Of a stretch of DNA of 64,000 bases, positions 1 to 11,068 are shown piece by piece. Origin of the DNA: Yponomeuta sedellus (lineage: Eukaryota > Arthropoda > Insecta > Lepidoptera > Yponomeutidae); NCBI GenBank assembly GCA_934045075.1, contig OW203727.1, forward strand, positions 24,131,311 to 24,195,310, in the 5' to 3' direction. The first letter of the stretch is position 1. The number at the start of each line of letters is the position of its first letter. The notes beneath the pieces are model-generated. The model had not been told where the DNA came from and searched no databases. It saw only the letters and a program-made list of their open reading frames with translations. A program made the position numbers and the translations under genes.

Positions 1-271
1 GATTTTTTCAAGTAATCACTACGTTAAGTTTTGTGCCTAGAAACGCAAAGTAAACAAAAAAGTCGGCAGCCAACGCTTGGCCAAAGGAAGAGTATCTTTG
101 TCAGACTATCGGAGAGAACCAAAGCCTTCAGCCTGTCAGGCGAGGCTATACTTAGCTTCAAATGAAATACTGCCTCTGAAGCGCGTAGAGTGGGCCACTT
201 AGCTCTCACTTACCCACACAAGCTTCTTAAAAACTGGCCTTCCAACCTCCATACTAAATGTTCCAAACTCC

Positions 272-441
272 AGCTCACCAGTACGCGAACTTGATTTCGC
301 TGTACGAAATTTCTGGTAGCTCTGCTTTTCGAGGGGGTTCTTTGGAGATAAAGCTTACCAGTACGCGAAACTGATTTCGCCGTACAACATTTCTGGTAAC
401 TCTGCTTTGCGAGAAAGTGCTTTGGAGATATAGCTCACCAA
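272..441 (+). repeat. Tandem duplication, 80-bp unit
   Basis: Units at 272-351 and 352-431 plus 10 bases of a third, each starting AGCTCACCAGTACGCGAA-like and ending CTTTGGAGATA. About 88 percent alike by eye. No coding sense. Confidence 0.8.
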
Positions 442-1084
442 AGTGTAATAGTTGGAGGGATAACCGTAGGTGGTGCGTTATCTATGCACTTGGCGCCTTG
501 CCGTGAGGATTGCTCATGGGGGCTCGGGGATTAGCGCTGGTAAAGTGTTGCAAAAATGCGGGGATAAGATTGGGGCTCTTAAGTGAGGCCGCTGGGAACG
601 GTTTCATTACGTAGTGTAGCGTCTGGTAAATAAAAATATGGTCAGCAAGTGTGAAAATTTAAGGAACCTGGAACCTATGGAAATAAATTGAAGACTTTTA
701 GTCCGGATCTACTAACGGGTGTTGTTATATTGGAAAAGTCCGACCAGGTTTCGCTCCGATTCGCAGAGCTTAATCATGTTGAGCAGAGACGGAGCTCGCG
801 TCGTCGGTTGCTCGTGTTGCTTACGAAAGTTTTAGTTAAAAAAATATGGAAATAAACTTTCATTTCCACGATTAAGGCTCGTAAAGGTTAATTCGTCTTT
901 ATGGGTATTGTATTGGTATTGGATACTCTGAAACTTTCTGTTTTTTTTTTAATTTCATTTATTTAATAACGACATGAATAACTTTAAACTTAAACATACA
1001 GAAGGACATCTCAAACAAACTTCTGATATAATTTTGATTATTTTGTATGTGCAATTCTCCACAGAATGGATGAATTGTGTATTT
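442..1084. other. No feature recognised
   Basis: Mixed-composition DNA with stops in all frames. Nothing matched the repeat families named here. Confidence 0.5.
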
Positions 1085-1263
1085 ACAGTAATTCTAAAAC
1101 CGAAGGGCTTGGGTTCGATCCCCAGCCGAGTCAAACTGGGAAACGAACTTTTCTAATTTGTCTCGGGTCTTGGATGTTATCTGTGTATTTATTGTGTTAA
1201 ATCTATCGTCGAGTTAGCACCTGTAACACAAGTCATTTAGTTGTACTGTCCATGAATATTTAT
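1085..1263 (+). mobile_element. T1 tRNA-like SINE, 5' truncated
   Basis: Starts within the tRNA-like head at AAAACCGAAG, keeps the B box GGGTTCGATCCCC, then the body CGGGTCTTGGATGTTATC and ACACAAGTCATTTAGTTGTA. About 35 bp of the usual 3' part is missing before CCATGAATATTTATT. Confidence 0.75.
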
Positions 1264-1526
1264 TTCTTCTTCTTCTTCAGACTTATATTTGTCCACTGCT
1301 GGACATAGCCCCCCCCTAATGAGCGCAAGGTTGTGCCATAATTAGGGGGTAGTGCCCATAATCCCCACGCTGGGCATGCGGGTTGGGGATCGCAGTTTAG
1401 TGGAATTATACTGTAGGGGGCGCTGCTGCCCACCCTCCGGTTTGTGTCCCTTAGTCGCCCTTTACGAATCCCGCGGGAAGAATTTGGGTTGGTGCTATTC
1501 TCCAGGCTGACACCACACAGCCAATA
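1262..1526 (-). mobile_element. G1 GAA-tailed non-coding retroposon
   Basis: Minus copy: (TTC)n tail, the CCACTGCTGGACATAGCC stretch shared with LINE-B, then TAATCCCCACGCTGGGCATG, GGGCGCTGCTGCCCACC and GGTTGGTGCTATTCTC. It directly follows a T1 SINE. Confidence 0.72.
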
Positions 1527-2554
1527 TCTATTTATCATCATTATTATTGTATCATACCTTTTAGGATCCTGAGATACAGGTTCTCGCCTAGTTCAACAGT
1601 CAGGGCACAATCATATTGCAACAAATTTAATCGTTTTGTGTTCAAATAAAAAATTATCTTATCTATCTTATCTTATCTAACATAAAAAAATAAACAATAC
1701 CTTACTTTAAATTCAATGACAATACTATTAAATGCTACAGACCCATCCAACGGTCTACATCCATCGACTTCTGAAAAGTAGAATTATAAATTTGGACTAT
1801 TAGACACAGTACATTACGTTCCTCAACCAATCAATTTCAGGGCCAAGATTCTGCCAATGTCTTGTGCTACGTAGAGTAAAGTAAAGTAATTATATTTGTT
1901 TAAAATTTCACTAAATTATGTGCTTTTGAAACTAAATTTTAAATTTTGTGTCAAAAGCACTTAATTGAAAAAAATTAAAATGCAGTTATCTATACTAAAA
2001 TACAACCTTAATCTAAATAAAAACACGTAAAATATTCTTTACACTGACATAAAACGAAAGAATAAATTCATATTGTAAATTATTTTTATCTTTTGTGTGG
2101 TGCTACTTATGTGGTTTTAGAAATCATCGATTAAAAAAATATTTTGGAGAAGGAAGTAGATCTACAAATAAATCATACATGTATAATTAAGAAACATGGT
2201 ACCATAATGCGCGAACACAATCGAAGCCCAGATTATCGGTGCAGTTAGTTGGCCGGCTCGGCGAACTATCATATTTATAGCGGCTTAGAAAACTAAAAAG
2301 CCTTTCAGTAACACAGCGGCGGCCCGCCGGAACCGCCGCCAAGCCGTATCTACGGCGAGTGCGTCGCATATTAACCTTTATGATCTAATTTGGCATCGGG
2401 CGGCCGTTTGGCAGAGCGGCCGCGGTATAACATTCAATGTGCGCCGTGTGCTTGACAACAGGTACTGGCGCGGCGACGCCAAGTCGACTCACTAGGGAGG
2501 GGACGAGTCGATGCAACACTATTATTTTGTAGCCTATAAACGTCTCACTGCGGA
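1527..2554. other. No feature recognised; GC-rich patch at 2190-2520
   Basis: AT-rich to about 2180, then CG-rich sequence (GGCGGCCCGCCGGAACCGCC) without a usable frame. A 60-codon minus frame at 2187-2369 is too short to support. Confidence 0.5.
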
Positions 2555-2700
2555 GCACAGGCCTTCTCTCAGAGAGAGAGAGAGATTATCGGCTTAGTTA
2601 CCACGCGTGCCCCCCGCGGATTGGCAATCTCTCTTCCCTCAAGATGTTTTCCTTCACTGATAGCGAGTGGTATTGCTACTGTAACTATATAGATAGATCA
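2555..2700 (-). mobile_element. T3-like SINE fragment with an AG run
   Basis: GGCCTTCTCTCAGAGAGAGA, then GGATTGGCAATCTCTCTTCC and AAGATGTTTTCCTTCACTGA. (AG)n lies at 2571-2585. Confidence 0.5.
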
Positions 2701-2714
2701 TTTATTTTTGATTA

Positions 2715-2733
2715 GAGGCACACACACACACAC
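2715..2733 (+). repeat. CA microsatellite
   Basis: (CA)n of about nine units in AT-rich DNA. Confidence 0.9.
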
Positions 2734-2850
2734 GTAAAGCATCACTTAAAAAAGTTGATTACATAAAATCGTTTAGAAGTGCATCTTGCAAACTAACTCA
2801 CATGCATAAAGTTCTATGGCCACATAAGCACAAATGTAGGTAACTTCACA

Positions 2851-3070
2851 AATTTTAAAAACCTATTTAGAGGCTAAAAATTCCACCTATGCCGGGATTC
2901 GAACCCGCGACCTCTGGCTATCCGTGCCAGCGCTCTTCCAATTGAGCTAATGGGCGAATCACCGGCATCAGTGAAATTTCGAACCTCTTTACACTATTCT
3001 CTGTATTACGTACATCTGGCTCTGGCTTAAGTAAATTGCATCACTTACAGCCCCGACTACCTTCTACTTC
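2851..3070 (-). mobile_element. Unit F single copy
   Basis: Minus copy with the tRNA-like domain (GGGTTCGAATCCC on minus), the AGAGGTTCGAAATTTCAC segment and part of the leader up to the CCCCGACTACC region. Joined directly to T3-like sequence, so the 5' boundary is uncertain. Confidence 0.75.
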
Positions 3071-3074
3071 ATTC

Positions 3075-3262
3075 TCCTTCGACATACTTCACAAATGTTG
3101 ATAACTTTGAAAACAAAGTCATTGGTACATTCCCGCACTGGGTATCGAACCTGGGTTTCTCGCTTCCGAGTTTTGTCTGAAGTGTTCACTTACTTCAGCG
3201 CTTGCTACGTACAATGGCCCAACTATGAAGCTTAGTACGGAATTCTCAGGATCATGAGACCA
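3075..3262 (-). mobile_element. T3-like SINE, mosaic
   Basis: Minus copy with AACAAAGTCATTGGTACAT, a head segment with GGGTATCGAACC, then AGCGCTTGCTACGTACAATG and GGCCCAACTATGA in the order of T3. The middle (GATGTTTTCCTTCACC region) is missing. Confidence 0.6.
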
Positions 3263-3710
3263 GATCCTGCCCCTGTATTCTTATACAGATTCCTTTCCTG
3301 ATACCTTCTTTCGTATCTCCAACAATCAGTAGTCGCTGCACGCATGCATGCCGCTTTCTATTATTTTTATATTCATTTTTTGTATTATTTATTTTGCACT
3401 AAACATCTCGATATAAGAACATATACAGCGTACTTAACCTATAACATAAGTAAGTCTGAGTGCTCACTGTACCTAAATAGTAAGGTAGGACTTATCAATG
3501 GGTGCTACTGTATTAATGATCAAAAAAATAATTAAGAGAGCTTAATTATTATATAAGACGACTAATCTAAACTGTAGTACGTAATGTTTTGCAAACATAA
3601 TAGCAATAAGGCCGCCGATACTATGTACAATTGTAAAAAAATGTTTTTGTTGTTTTTCCAGTGTACAATTAAGAATATTCGTTCTTATTCGTAACTTATT
3701 CGTTCTCGGT
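3263..3710. other. No feature recognised
   Basis: AT-rich. AATAAGGCCGCCGATACTAT at about 3605 may be a trace of the LINE tail family at 37085. Confidence 0.45.
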
Positions 3711-3940
3711 GGCGCAGCGGTTTGGCACGCTGACTGTAAAACCGAAGGTCTCGGGTTCGATCCCCGGCCGGGTCGAACTGGGAAACGAATTTTTCTAGTT
3801 TGTCTAGGGTCTTGGATGTTAACTATGTATTTACTGTATTAAATCTATCGTCCAGTTAGTACCTATAACACAAGTCATTTAGTTGTACTTAGTATAGGGC
3901 TAACGAGATCTGTGTAATTTATATGTCCATTTATATTTAT
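3711..3940 (+). mobile_element. T1 tRNA-like SINE, nearly complete
   Basis: Head with A-box-like GGTGGCGCAGCGGTTTGG and B box GGGTTCGATCCCC, then the body ending at ATATGTCC before a TTTA-rich tract. The cloverleaf is poor in the anticodon arm, so it is a SINE head and not a working tRNA. Confidence 0.8.
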
Positions 3941-4279
3941 ATATTCATTTATTTATCTTATTTATCTATCTCGTTTAGGAGCACACTATTTACAAACTAT
4001 TAATTTCACCCCATCACTAGCAAAGTGTTCTTAAAGCGGATAAAAATAGGTCGACTTGATGACGCAAGTGTCTCGACCTGAAACATTTTGTTACAGAAAC
4101 GAAAGACGCCATTCTACCCGAAGATTCCTTCGGACACGGTGCACTGAGTAAAATAACGTTTTGGAAGTAAAGTTATTTCAGGCACTAAAGAGTAAGATAT
4201 AAAAGGTTTGACTCGTTTTTCATGATGATAGACCTCGTGGACAATGTTTACCTCGTGGACAATGTTCGTTTTTATCGAA

Positions 4280-4492
4280 GGTCGAAGACGTTGGTAAGCG
4301 TGTCACAAAGCTAAATTGGAGATGGGCGGGATTCTGGGCTAGACGGGAAGACGGCCGGTGGGCCCTGGTCCACTCGTAGTGGTAGCCGAGGTAAGGAAGG
4401 AGGTTGGTAGGCAGACCACCGACGCGGTGGTGAGACGACATCGTGAGGGTGGCCCATTAAATGGATCAGATTAGCCTGTGCTCGGTCCTGTG
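4280..4492 (+). mobile_element. LINE-A: RTE-type reverse transcriptase C-terminal remnant
   Basis: One frame reads KLNWRWAGFWARREDGRWA, then GRRLVGRPPTRWWDDIV, the conserved tail of RTE-clade endonuclease-reverse transcriptases (AGH-R-DGRW and GRPPTRWxDDI). Stops interrupt the middle. It is joined to LINE-B at 4493 with no tail between, so the LINE-A 3' end is lost. Confidence 0.7.
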
Positions 4493-4712
4493 ACAAAACC
4501 GACAACCGTTGGAGTAAGCGTGTTTTTCAGTAGAGACCACGCCTCGGCAAACGTAGTGTAGGACGCCCTCCGACCAGGTGGGATGACGATCTGCGAAAAA
4601 CTGCAGGCAGATGCTGGATGCGGCAAGCTGAAGACAGGGCGCTATGGCGCTCATTAGGGGAGGGCTATGTCCAGCAGTGGACTACATAATATAGCCTGAA
4701 GAAGAAGAAGAA
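4493..4712 (+). mobile_element. LINE-B: RTE-type 3' end with GAA tail
   Basis: Reads TDNRWSKRVF, one stop, then GKRSVGRPPTRWDDDLRKTA and GRCWMRQAEDRALWRSLGEG, ending YVQQWTT near its stop. The 3' end is ATAGCCTGAAGAAGAAGAAG. 5' truncated, as usual for LINE insertions. Confidence 0.8.
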
Positions 4713-5340
4713 ATAAGAGTTGTCACCTATTAATTCCTTGGACTTTCTACGAGCTTCCCGTTCCGTCCCACGCTTACATCCTCTCGCGCCCGTTTGAATG
4801 AAATTTCTTTATTTTCGTAGGAGAAGACAAGTCGTACGTTCTAAAGTAAAACAAAGTAAAGTGCGCACCTATCACACGCAGTGGCAGCGCGCCAAAGTAA
4901 CCTGCCACGACACACTTATGTACGTAGCGAGGATTCCGTCGCGCGGAGAGAGTTACAGATGGTCCGCTCGGGGAAAAGTCTTTACACCGCCCGCTTTTAC
5001 TACTCGGGCAAATAATAATAATGAAATGAAAAGGTTTTAAGGTTTTATCCAAAGTAGCGCAGAAACTGCGGCTTAATGAACGTTACAATTCAAACTAGCT
5101 GTCCATTTCAAAATCTACATCATTTTGGAGAAAAAAATGGACAAAAAATCGCCAAACTTAGTCTTTTCTTTCTTTTTCATTTTTGAAATTACATAATTTT
5201 GCCAGAACCCTGTACTAAGCTGAGCTCTGTGTTACAGGTAGTTCCGCTACTTCTCTGGAGTTTAATGAACAAAGGTTTAAAACACTTCTCATTGGTACCT
5301 AAATCAAATTAATGCAGAGAGAAATTTGGTGTAACTTTTG
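4713..5340. other. No gene supported
   Basis: Two 80-90 codon frames overlap on opposite strands (4774-5052) without motifs, splice context or start context. Confidence 0.5.
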
Positions 5341-5367
5341 TATGTGTGTGTGTGTTTGTGTTGTGTC

Positions 5368-5405
<38 letters not shown>

Positions 5406-5406
5406 T
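5341..5406 (+). repeat. Compound GT/GA microsatellite
   Basis: Interrupted (GT)n followed directly by (GA)n of about 12 units. Confidence 0.9.
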
Positions 5407-5897
5407 AATCTATGACAGTATAACAAAAACAGACTCAGTCTAATCATAGTCTAAAGTTTTTAGGTACAAATCTATAGTATGTTTGCACCCGTATAGAGAC
5501 AATGGATAAATATTTAAAATTTTATTAATTTATTGTAAAGAATGGTAAACTTGTGGCTTTCGATAGAGGTTGCGTTTGGTCTCCGCCATACAGAAGGGCC
5601 GCGCGGCGAGAGTGTTGCAAAGACACGTCGTGTCGTTTTTCCTATTCAAAGTTTCATACAAAATGTACTGAAGCGACGGGAAGAATCCGCCAGAGAAACA
5701 GCGATAGCGTAGAGATAGGAACTAGCGTTTCAGTACAGACGATAGCTGACAAATCTAGCCACACGTTTTGAATGTCAAAAGTCGTGACATTCCAGTACAA
5801 TAATTGTTAAATTCTGACACTTTAGTGCCGCGAAAGGCGTGACTCTTATCATAGTCAGACCAAGTGCCTGTGTGGTGGTTAAATTTATTATTATTTA

Positions 5898-6088
5898 GGG
5901 CCTGTTTCACAATCTGCAAATAAAGTTCCGAATAAGCTATCCGCAACCAGGGCTGCCCTTTGTTCTAAATTTGATGCCATAAACAAACACAAGCAATATA
6001 GGAAAAAATATTTAAATTTAGAACAAACGGCAGTCCTGGTTGCGGATAGCTTATCCGGAACTTTATTTGCAGATTGTGAAACAGGCCC
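5898..6088 (+). mobile_element. Harbinger-type MITE
   Basis: Inverted arms of about 75 bp begin GGGCCTGTTTCACAATCTGC. TTA is duplicated at 5895-5897 and 6089-6091, the 3-bp target typical of PIF/Harbinger. The arms are nearly identical, with about 35 bp between them. No ORF. Confidence 0.82.
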
Positions 6089-6091
6089 TTA

Positions 6092-6518
6092 CTATCGTAC
6101 TTCCCGCTGATCAATTCTTGCATCTTTGTCGCGCAGTTAGTAGTTACGTATATACAGTTTGATGTAGTGTCGGTAGCACATTTGAATCATGATTAAAATC
6201 AAACATTACAGAGTGGTCCTTCTGTAAGATTGAAGTTAGAGGTTCTATTGTCTCCGGAAAAAATCGGAGCAAAAAGGAACGTTCGAGAGAATTGCACACT
6301 GCCATCCGTTTAGGGAGTTATATTTATGAATGCACTAAGTGTTTTCTTCCAACTTATTTATTACAGGCCTTAGATAAATTAATTAGAAACTAAAGCAAAA
6401 ATCAATTAGGTTTCGTACCGCATGGTCTAATAAAAAGAAAAATCTAAAAAACCTTTATTACCCTTAAAATTTACTTACAATCAATATAATCCGTCTGGTG
6501 GTTATACAGTCAATATAA
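6092..6518. other. No feature recognised
   Basis: AT-rich DNA between the Harbinger MITE and a 5S-SINE. Confidence 0.5.
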
Positions 6519-6904
6519 TCTCGTGGCCTAGCCGAACGAAGCGCTCGTGGCCTAGCCGAACCGAGTGATTGGAATCAATCACTTCATTTAAGCAACAACA
6601 GGCGCCGTCAGGTGCAGGATGGGGGTGACCGTCCCGTGACTACCGCTAGTGGCATTTTTTCCGAGCGCTTCCGTGCTTCGCAAGGCACGTTAAGCCGTTG
6701 GTACCGGCTGTCATGTAACGGCAGTCGTTAATCCAAGTCAGACGCCTTATGGGCGGCTTGATAACTTCTGACAGTAAGATCCGCCACTGTCTTTCAATCC
6801 TCCACCAACCCGGACTTGGCCCCAGTGGTGGAGTATGGCCTAACCTTCCTGCGATTCAGGAAGAGACCCGCGCCCCAGCAGTGGGGACATACAAGGGTTG
6901 ATAT
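6519..6904 (+). mobile_element. 5S-SINE copy with duplicated 5' end
   Basis: The head contains TTTAAGCAACAACAGGC and GGATGGGGGTGACCG, matching the internal promoter boxes of insect 5S rRNA, followed by a body of about 270 bp ending GTGGGGACATACAAGGGTTG. The first 20 bases (CTCGTGGCCTAGCCGAAC) occur twice in tandem. No ORF. Confidence 0.75.
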
Positions 6905-6914
6905 TGAGGAAGTT

Positions 6915-7130
6915 GATCACCACAGACGACTGCGTCGTTGGTCAAGCCGTTAAGGCGATAGAGGTCGTGGGTCCGACTCCCACTGGGGGCCGCCGTACAT
7001 TTGTACAAGTAGCCTCAGTCTGTGTGTATTTTCATGTTTGTGACGTCCTTGCCCGGTTCCCATGGCATAAAGTACCCTAGTTTGGGAAAAGTATAGGTAT
7101 TACTTTCATCCGTATCACGTGTTATGTGAC
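6915..7130 (+). mobile_element. T2-related tRNA-like SINE
   Basis: Head region TGGTCAAGCCGTTAAGGCGA with a B-box-like GGTCCGACTCCC, then TTTCATGTTTGTGACGTC and GGTTCCCATGGCA, which are shared with T2 bodies. It directly follows a 5S-SINE. Confidence 0.6.
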
Positions 7131-7153
7131 GGTGAAATGTCTTCTTTGGTCCT

Positions 7154-7297
7154 TTAAGTCCTAACGGAGCATAGGGCGTCAACCACAGATTTCCACTTCT
7201 GACGGTGGTCCGCGGCAGCCTCCAATTCAGGCCAGCTAGTGCCGATCGATTTGGCCTCTTGGTCTATTGATCTTTTCCAGGTGGTCCTTGGCCGCCC
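7154..7297 (-). mobile_element. LINE C-terminal fragment (different RT family)
   Basis: The minus frame is open and reads GRPRTTWKRSIDQEAKSIGT, SWPELEAAADHRQKWKSVVD and ALCSVRT then stop. This GRPxTTW...W-ALCS pattern is a common C-terminus in insect endonuclease-reverse transcriptases. Upstream coding is absent. Confidence 0.7.
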
Positions 7298-8073
7298 CAC
7301 TAACACAATAGATTACTGTATAGGAACAGAAAGCCAAAGTTTTCACAAATAGCCATATTTTGAGCAATTAGCAAAGGCGAAAGAAAAACAATACACGAAA
7401 CATCTGGCTCAGTAATTAGAAACATCCAAAAATAGAAGAAAGAAGATGGCACACCATTTTAATGGGTTATATCAGTAATGAAGCTTCAACCGAGTTACAG
7501 AACTTAGACGTTCACACTTTGCGAGTAACGGAATTATTATTAATACAGTCAGGTTTCCTCACGATATTTACATAAAAATTACATCGTAATTAATAATTTA
7601 CCTAAAATTAAGTAGAACTTTTCCGTCCACCTAGTAACGTTCGAATCTGATAAAAGAAACAAATAAATCAACAACTTTTGCCCACGTTTCTTCACCTCCT
7701 ACCTTTCTCGCAAAAAGGAAAACTATAAAGCAGCGTCATCATGGGAAAAGTTGGCAAAAGTATAAACAAACAAACAAAGCTAATTCACTCCAAAGTTTCG
7801 TCATATTTATGGGGAGCATTAAAAAGATTACATTTCTGTTTTGCATGTCACTTATGATAACAAGCTTACTGACAATGTACTAGCATTTCATGGATTAAGT
7901 ATTATGTACGTCTGGAAAAATATCAGTAACTTCAAAACTAAACGTTAAAATGTCCTTGTATGCTGTTCTTTAACAGGGTCTTTAAAGACATAGGTATAAC
8001 AGTTAACCAGAAACGCGGCTAAGAATTTTTGTACAGCACACTTTTTTCACCTAAGCTTACATTTACTCGTATT
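7298..8073. other. No feature recognised
   Basis: AT-rich, stop-rich in all frames. Confidence 0.5.
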
Positions 8074-8222
8074 GAATTAGCAAAGGGGATGATAAAAAGT
8101 ACTCGGAACCGGCGTGCGTGCGTGCAAGCGAAGGTGATCTGTCAGGACCGTGGCAAGTGGCAGTCCATAGTCTCTGCCTACCCCACTGGGATATAGGCGT
8201 GAGATTATGTTATGTTATGTTG
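8074..8222 (+). mobile_element. LINE-D 3' end with ATGTT tail
   Basis: Reads KSTRNRRACVQAKVICQDRG, then KWQSIVSAYPTGI and stop, followed by (TTATG)n. Compared with 18285 it lacks the RLRNVDE codons. Confidence 0.7.
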
Positions 8223-8830
8223 AAGTTTACATAATATAGGATAGGTACTTATAATTTTTTTTCAATTTAAGATAAAGTATGAATATTCTTTAATGTTTAT
8301 CGGAAAAATAGTTACAGAAACAGTGGATTTAAAAGATAAGATGCAATGGGCGCCCTTATTGCTATAAGCAATTTCTTCCAGGCTACCTCAAATTGGAGAA
8401 TTTGCCGAAGGAGAAACAGAAATAAGGTAACTCTTTTTGCAGTGTTATAATTCATAACTCATAACTTTATTGCGACCATGTAGTTGATCTGATTTTACAT
8501 TTAAGGTTTGTAACATACGTGATAAAACCACTTAGAGCACGGTAATATCCTAGTAGCATGCGGTATTAGAAATACAAAGTAAGTATAGAAAATAATATGC
8601 TGTAGATTAATGTTCATTAAGCTTAATTGCGATAAGTGATTCTATAACTTGTTGACGCGGGATGCCCTGTAAGAATTTTGGTAAAAAAATATAAAACTTG
8701 GCGTAGTGGATTAAAAGTAGTAAATAACCAACTTTAACAACTGTGTTTCAGGAATTGCGCATAAAATCATATTAATTCCTTTTTATGTTATGTTTTTTTG
8801 TGTTATGTTTAAATATAATAAATATATAAT

Positions 8831-9000
8831 AAATATTCATGGACATACTACACAGATCTCGTTAGCCCTAAGTACAACTAAATGACTTGTGTTATAGGTG
8901 CTAAATCGACGATAGATTTAATACAATAAATTGGGATCGAACCCGAGAACTTCGGTTTTACAGTCAGCGTGCCATACCGCTACGCCACCGAAGCCGTCTT
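8831..9000 (-). mobile_element. T1 tRNA-like SINE with internal deletion
   Basis: Minus copy from AATATTCATGGACATACTAC to GCCGTC. The stretch between the body and the B box is shortened to ATTGGGATCGAACCCG. Confidence 0.75.
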
Positions 9001-9127
9001 TACTTTAAGCTACATTATTAGTGTGTGTGTGTTTGTGTTTGAAATGTATTGGCCTTGTTCCGGAAATAAATATTATTATTATTATTATCTGTGTTACAGT
9101 AATAAACGTTTTTCACTTTCACTTTCA

Positions 9128-9308
9128 CTACCCCACGGGGAGGCGTCGTCGGGATATCAAGTATCTAGGGATATGTCTGAATTCAGATCTATATCTATCA
9201 TAGACTGTATACCAAGTTTCACGTAACTCCTTTCAACCGTTAATGCGTGATTGAGTGACAAATATCCAAACAACACAAACTTTCACATGTATAACATTAG
9301 TAGGATTT
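9128..9308 (+). repeat. Dispersed repeat fragment (GGGATATCAAGTAT family)
   Basis: GTCGTCGGGATATCAAGTAT, CCAAGTTTCACGTAACTCC and AAACTTTCACATGTATAA recur in related form at 52115-52305. These resemble abundant lepidopteran repeats with no known coding part. Confidence 0.5.
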
Positions 9309-9373
9309 ATCGAACGACTTTAGTTACTTTTACGGGAACACAGACGTCGTAGTAATTTATTCTTCCTTAGCTA

Positions 9374-9631
9374 CAGTCTATTTATTCTTACTTGTCCAAT
9401 TTAGTAAACAAGATTCTAACCTCAAAATTGAGATTAGATGCCTAAACTAGACATTTTCTCGCAAATTCATGAATTATCATGAACTATGTTTATAAAATTG
9501 GCAGCGTGTTATCTAAAATAGTGTTCCAAGTTACTTCATTTATGGTAAATATGGCAGTTTCGGACTAAAAAGTCACAGTTTAAGGGTAGAATCTTGTTTA
9601 CTAAATTGGACAAGTAAGAATAAATAGACTG
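9374..9631 (-). mobile_element. M1 MITE copy
   Basis: 258 bp with perfect inverted ends of about 45 bp (CAGTCTATTTATTCTTACTT and its complement), TA duplicated at 9372-9373 and 9632-9633. The internal sequence is inverted relative to the 22652 and 59971 copies. No ORF. Confidence 0.9.
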
Positions 9632-9831
9632 TAGGCATGTCGCGGTAAACGTCGCACGTAATAACTTTATCTAAATTGCCTAAACAGGACGCAGGGTGGG
9701 ACACGCTGCATTGCAAATGCGCAGTCGCTTCACACAAAAGAATTTAATTTATACATCAGTAGCATGGGAATAAACAGAAGGTCGAAACATGAATTCAAAA
9801 TCTAAAAGATCCAAAATAATAATAACAAATA

Positions 9832-10066
9832 AATATTCATGGACATATTACACAGATCACGTTAGCCCTATACTAAGTACAACTAAATGACTTGTGATAT
9901 AGGTGCTAACTCGACGATAGATTTCATACAATAAACACATAGATAACATCCAAGACCCGAGACAAACTAGAAAAGTTCTTTTCCTAGTATGACCCGGCCG
10001 GGGATCGAACCCGAGACCTTCGGTTTTACAGTAAGCATGCCAAACCACAGCGCCACCGAGGCCGTC
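9832..10066 (-). mobile_element. T1 tRNA-like SINE, full length
   Basis: Minus copy with the complete head (GGGATCGAACCCGAGACC on plus) and tail AAATATTCATGGACATATTA. Good reference copy of about 235 bp. Confidence 0.8.
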
Positions 10067-10129
10067 AAATTATCGCGATTGGGCTCTTTTGATAAACAGA
10101 CTATGTATAAGCATCGCGAATCATTCATA

Positions 10130-10243
10130 GTCATCGTCAGGCTACACTAGTCCACTGCTGGACATAGCCCTCCCTTAATGAGCGCCATAGCCGCCTGTTC
10201 AGCTTGCCGCATCCAGCATCTGCCGGTAGTTTCGCCTGCAGTC
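10130..10243 (-). mobile_element. LINE-B 3' fragment
   Basis: Begins with the inverted tail CATCGTCAGGCTACACTAGT and CCACTGCTGGACATAGCCCT, then the complement of the RCWM-RQAEDRALW codons with small deletions. Confidence 0.7.
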
Positions 10244-10494
10244 GCGAATCATTGCGAAATGCTAATCCAAAGTCTGCTAGGAGGAGACGGCATTCAAATG
10301 GCAGGGTTCATACAAATTCGTTAATAATTACCATAGTTCTGTCATTGGAAGTCAATCTATTTCATGTGGCGATTTTCTCTATGTTCAAAACAATATGAAT
10401 TCAAATAAATTAATAATAATAGTGCAGCCGTCTCGCTATAGTATAAGCTTAATCACCACGTTCTGCGCACGCTGATTGGCGATTTAAAGCGCTA

Positions 10495-10650
10495 AGGACA
10501 CGTAAGACAGTCAGGATTTCTCACGATATTTTTCTTCACAGGTAGCGAGTGTTGTTGCTACTACAACTTCACAAAAGTAAGTAACTTAAGAAACAAAGTC
10601 ATTCGGCGTCCCATTTGGGAGATTTTGGGTTCGAAACCCGGATGAACGAA
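10495..10650 (-). mobile_element. T3-like SINE fragment
   Basis: CTCACGATATTTTTCTTCAC, GCGAGTGTTGTTGCTACTAC and AACAAAGTCATT follow T3 order, ending at a decayed head with GGTTCGAAACCC. Confidence 0.6.
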
Positions 10651-11012
10651 TTTGAATACTGGATAGATATAATCAAGTAGTATCGAGATATTAAGTTTGG
10701 TTACAAGGCACTAAGTGAGCCAAGTTACTGAATAAATCAGTAAATAGATAGGTCAATCTAGTGACAAATTAATTAAACTAATTGAAAAGGTGTCAATCAT
10801 ACAATTATCCATTCATAGCTCTGCAAATGTCATGGTGCAAGATGTTTTGTACTTTTTTCCCTGAATAGAGCTTATACATAATATAATAGTGATTTTCGAT
10901 AAAGTTGGTGCAAACCAGCCGTCCTGATAATCCAAACTAAGACTTCTGTACCAGTCCATTCTGCAGCCAAAATGCCGCGGAACGCTGTTACCTGTCGGCC
11001 GCACGTCCGTCG

Positions 11013-11068
11013 CACGTGCATGACGTCACGTCACGTGACAAAACATGGCGGCCGTTTGCGCGGGAAAC
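11013..11068. promoter_or_regulatory. Promoter-like motif cluster
   Basis: CACGTG (11013-11018), TGACGTCA (11021-11028), a second CACGTG (11032-11037) and TTTGCGCGGGAAA (about 11055-11067, an E2F-like site) lie within 56 bases, with AAACATGGCGGCC at 11042. These are E-box, CRE and E2F-type sequences. ATGs at 11044 and 11072 open only 22- and 25-codon frames. No clear gene adjoins. Confidence 0.35.

Noticed and set aside
4774..5052. Overlapping frames of 80-92 codons on both strands
   Set aside because: No motif, no splice or start context, and mutual overlap.
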